Assembly: GCA_963693365.1 (NCBI GenBank)
Contig: CAVNZM010000005.1
Coordinates: 930,001-994,000, forward strand
DNA length: 64,000 nt
Source: Amoebidium appalachense
Lineage: Eukaryota > Ichthyosporea
Direction: 5' to 3'
The position numbers and the translations under genes were made by a program. Positions 60,933 to 64,000 of this stretch are shown in pieces; the stretch's first letter is position 1; each line of letters starts with the position of its first letter. The notes beneath the pieces are model-generated. The model worked only from the letters and a program-made list of their open reading frames with translations. It had not been told where the DNA came from and ran no database searches.

Positions 60933-62928
60933 CTGAGAAAAGAGACTTTGCCGTATCCCAAATGCCATACTTCACCGTTTCATAGCCAGCAGGGGCGTAG
61001 TCAAACTGTTTGTGTGTATTGTCGTTGTCGTTTGTTTGGGGGGGGGGGGGGGGGGGGGGGGGGGGAAGGGGAGGGAAGAACTATGAGAGAATTATTTTTA
61101 TGCGCCCCCTCCCCTCCCCCCCCCCCCCCCCCCCAAAAAAAAACCCCCCTATTAAGACCCCCCCCCCCCACCACCACCACCACCACCACCACCCACCGCC
61201 GCCACAACCCACCCTCTTTGGCGGGACAAAAAAAAAAAATCCTTTCGTGGCCTTCTCATCTCTCTGTGGGAATACCGAGTGTGCTTAACCTACGCAAAAC
61301 CGAGTCCTCACTGCGCAACTATAAGGTTGGGTCCAATCCACAGACCCCAAAATAAATCCCCCCCCCTCCCCCCTCCCCCGTCCCCTCCCTCCCCTCAAAT
61401 CCCACACCCTCAACCGCAAATGATAAATGTTACACAGGCACGTCGCGAAGTCAAATTAGAAATAATATCAAGCTGTAATATAAAAAAAGCTTAGACAGGG
61501 GGGGGGGGGGGGGGGGAGGGAGACTGGGGGGGAAGTATGGACCTTTGAGTTGTAGACGTGCACCCTGTTGGTGGGTGTGCCGTCAGGAGCAACCAACTGC
61601 CCCCCATCATGCAGCCACAACAGCACGCCCTCCCCGTTGTACACATTGGTGTGACCCTGCTGCTGTAACTGGCGGCAGAAAAGACCAGAACGGTAGCCTG
61701 AAAAGAGTGCCGTGGGGTGGAAATGAGTGGATTATGGTCGAAGGAAAAGGGAGAACGGGAGGGATGGTGTAGTGTAGGTGGTGGATACAGGCCATGCACC
61801 GTATATGTAGCCAGGCAAATGTCTATATGGCAGGAGTGATGGGCAGTGGTAGAGCTAGTCAGCATGATGTAAAAGAACAAAGATATGCTTGAACTAACCC
61901 AATAAGCGTCTCAAACGACAAGTGATTGCATTGGGCAGGTCGGGTGGTAGAGAGGGGGTTGTAGTGACCAAAAAAGAAAGGCACGTGTGCGACTGTTCCG
62001 TTTGTGGATCTAAACTTCTAATGGCATCCATCGGTGCAAACGGAAGCAGGTGCCAGTGGAAAGGGGTTTGAGGGTAGAGGTGAGGGTTGGGGCATGGGAG
62101 GGAGACAGGCAAGCACGGCGAATGCCAGACGACGAGTGAGAGGAGGGATCACGTACAGGAAGAAGAACATTCATGCTTGGTTGGGGGGGAGGGGTAGGGT
62201 GGGGAGGGGGGGGGAGGGGGGGGGGGGGGGGGGTAAGGGACACAGAGACACACAGACATGAGAAAGGGGGAACGGGGGGGGGGGGGGGGGGGGGGGAAGG
62301 GGGAGAGAGAGAGACAGAGAGAGGGACGGCGGGAGGGGGGGAGGGGGGGGGGGTTGAATGCGGAACATGGTACGAAGTACGCATACACGAAGGACACATG
62401 CAAAGGCAAACATTCAAGTATGCAACATAGCAATGCGCACAGTATGCGTCATAAGCAGAGCCCATCCTCAGGGAGGGCCCAAGTTATCAATTGCGTCTGA
62501 GCTTCGACCCCTTAGGCCGCGTATATACGACTCTCCAACTCAGACAGCAGCATCAAGTGAACTTGGGAGGGTCAACCCGTCTTGATCAAAGACGAGCAGG
62601 GTTGCTTATGCAAGCAAGGTGAGCAAAACGGTGAATATGTGTATGCAAACTAATGCAGTGCAGCGAAAAATGCGTATGTGCTTACAGATGCACGACACAG
62701 AGCAACCATGCCCGGTTGCATGGAAGTAAAGCGGTCTCCACACAGTGGTCTGTCCTGAAAGGACACCTCTGACAGAAGACTGGGGGGGTTTGAAAGGGGG
62801 GGGGGGGGGGGGGGGGGAAGCGAGAGAGAGCGAGAGAGTGAGAGAGCGAGAGAGAGAGAGAGAGGGAGACAGAGAGACAAGGGGGGCAGATTTAAAAGGG
62901 ACGGACGACATGCAGCGAGACAGGTAAG

Positions 62929-62959
<31 letters not shown>

Positions 62960-63133
62960 TTCTTCCCCCCCCCGGGGGGCGCTTGGGGGCTACCAACTAC
63001 TGCTACCAAATGTCACCCACCTATGGTGCAGTATGGAACTATTTTGGCGCCCTTGAAGCCGTCTTTTTCTTTTGTGAAATCGTCGAGCGCTTTTGCTCCT
63101 GGTATAATAGAAATAACCCGCTCTGCCTCGTCT
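60933..63133 (-). CDS. Rhodanese-domain protein, partial (3 firm exons)
   Basis: Exons in coding order: 63133-63021, 61697-61543, 61005-60933, with GT-AG junctions and phases that fit exactly. The first reads ALDDFTKEKDGFKGAKIVPYCTIG; the second completes IGYRSGLFCRQLQQQGHTNVY, then NGEGVLLWLHDGGQL and TPTNRVHVYNSK; the third is FDYAPAGYETVKYGIWDTAK. CTIGYR is the rhodanese active-site loop (Cys-x4-Arg) with the catalytic Cys that takes a persulfide, so a sulfurtransferase or persulfide/regulatory role is likely (family knowledge). Only the C-terminal half of the domain is seen. The first exon begins in phase 2, so at least one more exon lies upstream, probably past the right edge. A tentative fourth exon is listed separately. 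The particular rhodanese subfamily is not recognised. Confidence 0.82.
61040..61230. repeat. G-run, C-run, A-run and (CCA)n, rhodanese intron
   Basis: G-run about 61038-61065, C-run about 61117-61134, (CCA)n 61170-61195, A-run 61228-61239. Confidence 0.9.
62176..62353. repeat. G-rich tract adjoining family A copy 4
   Basis: Interrupted G-runs with GA-rich pieces between, ending at the family A start (TTGAATGCGGAACATGG). Confidence 0.88.
62344..62620 (+). repeat. Dispersed repeat family A, copy 4
   Basis: The longest and cleanest copy. Starts next to a G-run and matches copy 1 (820-1090) over its full length and copy 3 (27226-27390) in inverted orientation over its first about 165 bp. Lies in an intron of the rhodanese gene. 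Confidence 0.85.
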
Positions 63134-64000
63134 CTGCAGTCTATAAGTACCACGGTATGTCCTGGGTGGAGGGGAAACACATAAAGGAAAAGGAGTTAGA
63201 GAGAGGCAGGGTGTGTAAGAATTTCTTGTTAGAACACAATGTGCATGTATTTACATGCACAATAACAGAGTCGGAGAGTAACAGGATGAAGAGGGACCTG
63301 TACTGTGCAAGTCTTAGTGTCCACTAGGTATTATACAGGCAAGGAGACGGCCAGAGCAATGGGAAAGTGGGGTCTGTGTGTGTGCGAGAGAGAGTGTGTG
63401 TGTGTTGCGAGGGAGGGGGGGAAGGGGGGGGAGGGGGAGGGGGGCATAAGTGTGTGTGTGTATTTTTGGGGGGGGGGGGGGGAGGGGGGAGGGGGGGGGG
63501 GGGGGGGGGGCACGTAAGTGTGTGAGTGGTGATTTGGGGGGGAGGGGAGGTGGGGAGGGGGAGGTGGGGTTGCGCGCAGGGGGAGGGGAGGGGGGGGGGG
63601 GGGGGGGGGGGGGAGCTGAGTATAGTAATAGAAGAGGAAAAATGACCCAATAAGCTGTGAATGCTGGCGTCTATATGAGTACAGAGAGGGGCGAAGGGGG
63701 TAATGCGAGGGAGAGGGCTGAGGAGGGAGGAAGGAGGGAGAGAAAGAGAGAGAGAGATGGAGGGAGGAATGGGGAAGCAGGGGGACCGGGGGGGGGGGGG
63801 GGGGAGGGGGAGAAGAGAGAGACAGCGGGAGACATGAGAGATAAAAGACAGAGAGAGAGACAAACAGAGAGAGACAGATAGAGAGAGAAGAGAAAGGGTG
63901 GGGGGGGGGGGGGGGGGGGGCAGAAAGAGGGAGAAGGGGGGGGGGAGAAGGGGGGGGGAGGGCGGGCGGGAGAGAGAGAGAGAGGGGGGGCGATGGCCGG
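63134..64000. repeat. G-rich and GA-rich right edge, no exon recognised
   Basis: Upstream of the rhodanese exon on the minus strand. 63410-63620 and 63780-64000 are mostly G-runs and (GA)n. No rhodanese N-terminal exon could be found, so it is likely beyond the window. Confidence 0.7.

Overview
The window is eukaryotic nuclear DNA. Its genes are cut into many short exons by GT-AG introns, and the introns are packed with homopolymer G/C runs, (CA)n/(GT)n and (CT)n/(GA)n microsatellites and minisatellites. I find no bacterial operons, CRISPR arrays or phage genes. I read five protein genes, three of them multi-exon genes reconstructed by joining exons at consensus splice sites with continuous reading phase. 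An initiator-tRNA ribosylphosphate transferase (RIT1; known from fungi, plants and some protists, absent from animals) next to a bromodomain SWI/SNF ATPase and a TRAP-alpha gene suggests a unicellular eukaryote with an intron-dense genome. A protist near the opisthokonts is possible, but the lineage is not fixed by what I can see.

Layout. 1-4338 (minus): TRAP-alpha (SSR1), 5 exons seen, with its C-terminus off the left edge. 4900-6470 (plus): decayed LINE-type retrotransposon with a YADD reverse transcriptase motif. 6480-10837: gene-free, with a G/GA-rich block and an AT-rich part. 10838-12032 (plus): two-exon protein with tandem MYND zinc fingers, followed by a 170-bp tandem duplication. 13440-14060 (minus): a second LINE relic related to the first. 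14635-38473 (plus): BRM/SMARCA4-type SNF2 chromatin-remodelling ATPase, 36 exons, 1,467 residues, with QLQ, HSA, ATPase, SnAC, AT-hooks and bromodomain. 38474-42119: no confident gene; a perfect palindrome and a 479-bp tandem duplication. 42120-42866 (minus): single-exon 248-residue protein of unknown function with a PH-like look. 42870-48071: no confident gene. 48072-58331 (plus): RIT1, 16 exons, 502 residues. 58332-60250: AT-rich, no confident gene. 60254/60933-63133 (minus): rhodanese-domain gene, 3 firm exons and one tentative, probably starting beyond the right edge.

The genes do not form a pathway; they are unrelated housekeeping functions (ER translocation, chromatin remodelling, initiator tRNA modification, sulfur transfer). 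The most unusual aspect is the relation of repeats to splicing. Several splice sites lie inside microsatellites, two RIT1 introns contain tandem arrays that copy the real donor or acceptor many times, and one SMARCA4 intron carries a degenerate copy of the preceding exon end. A dispersed repeat family recurs at four or more places in both orientations.
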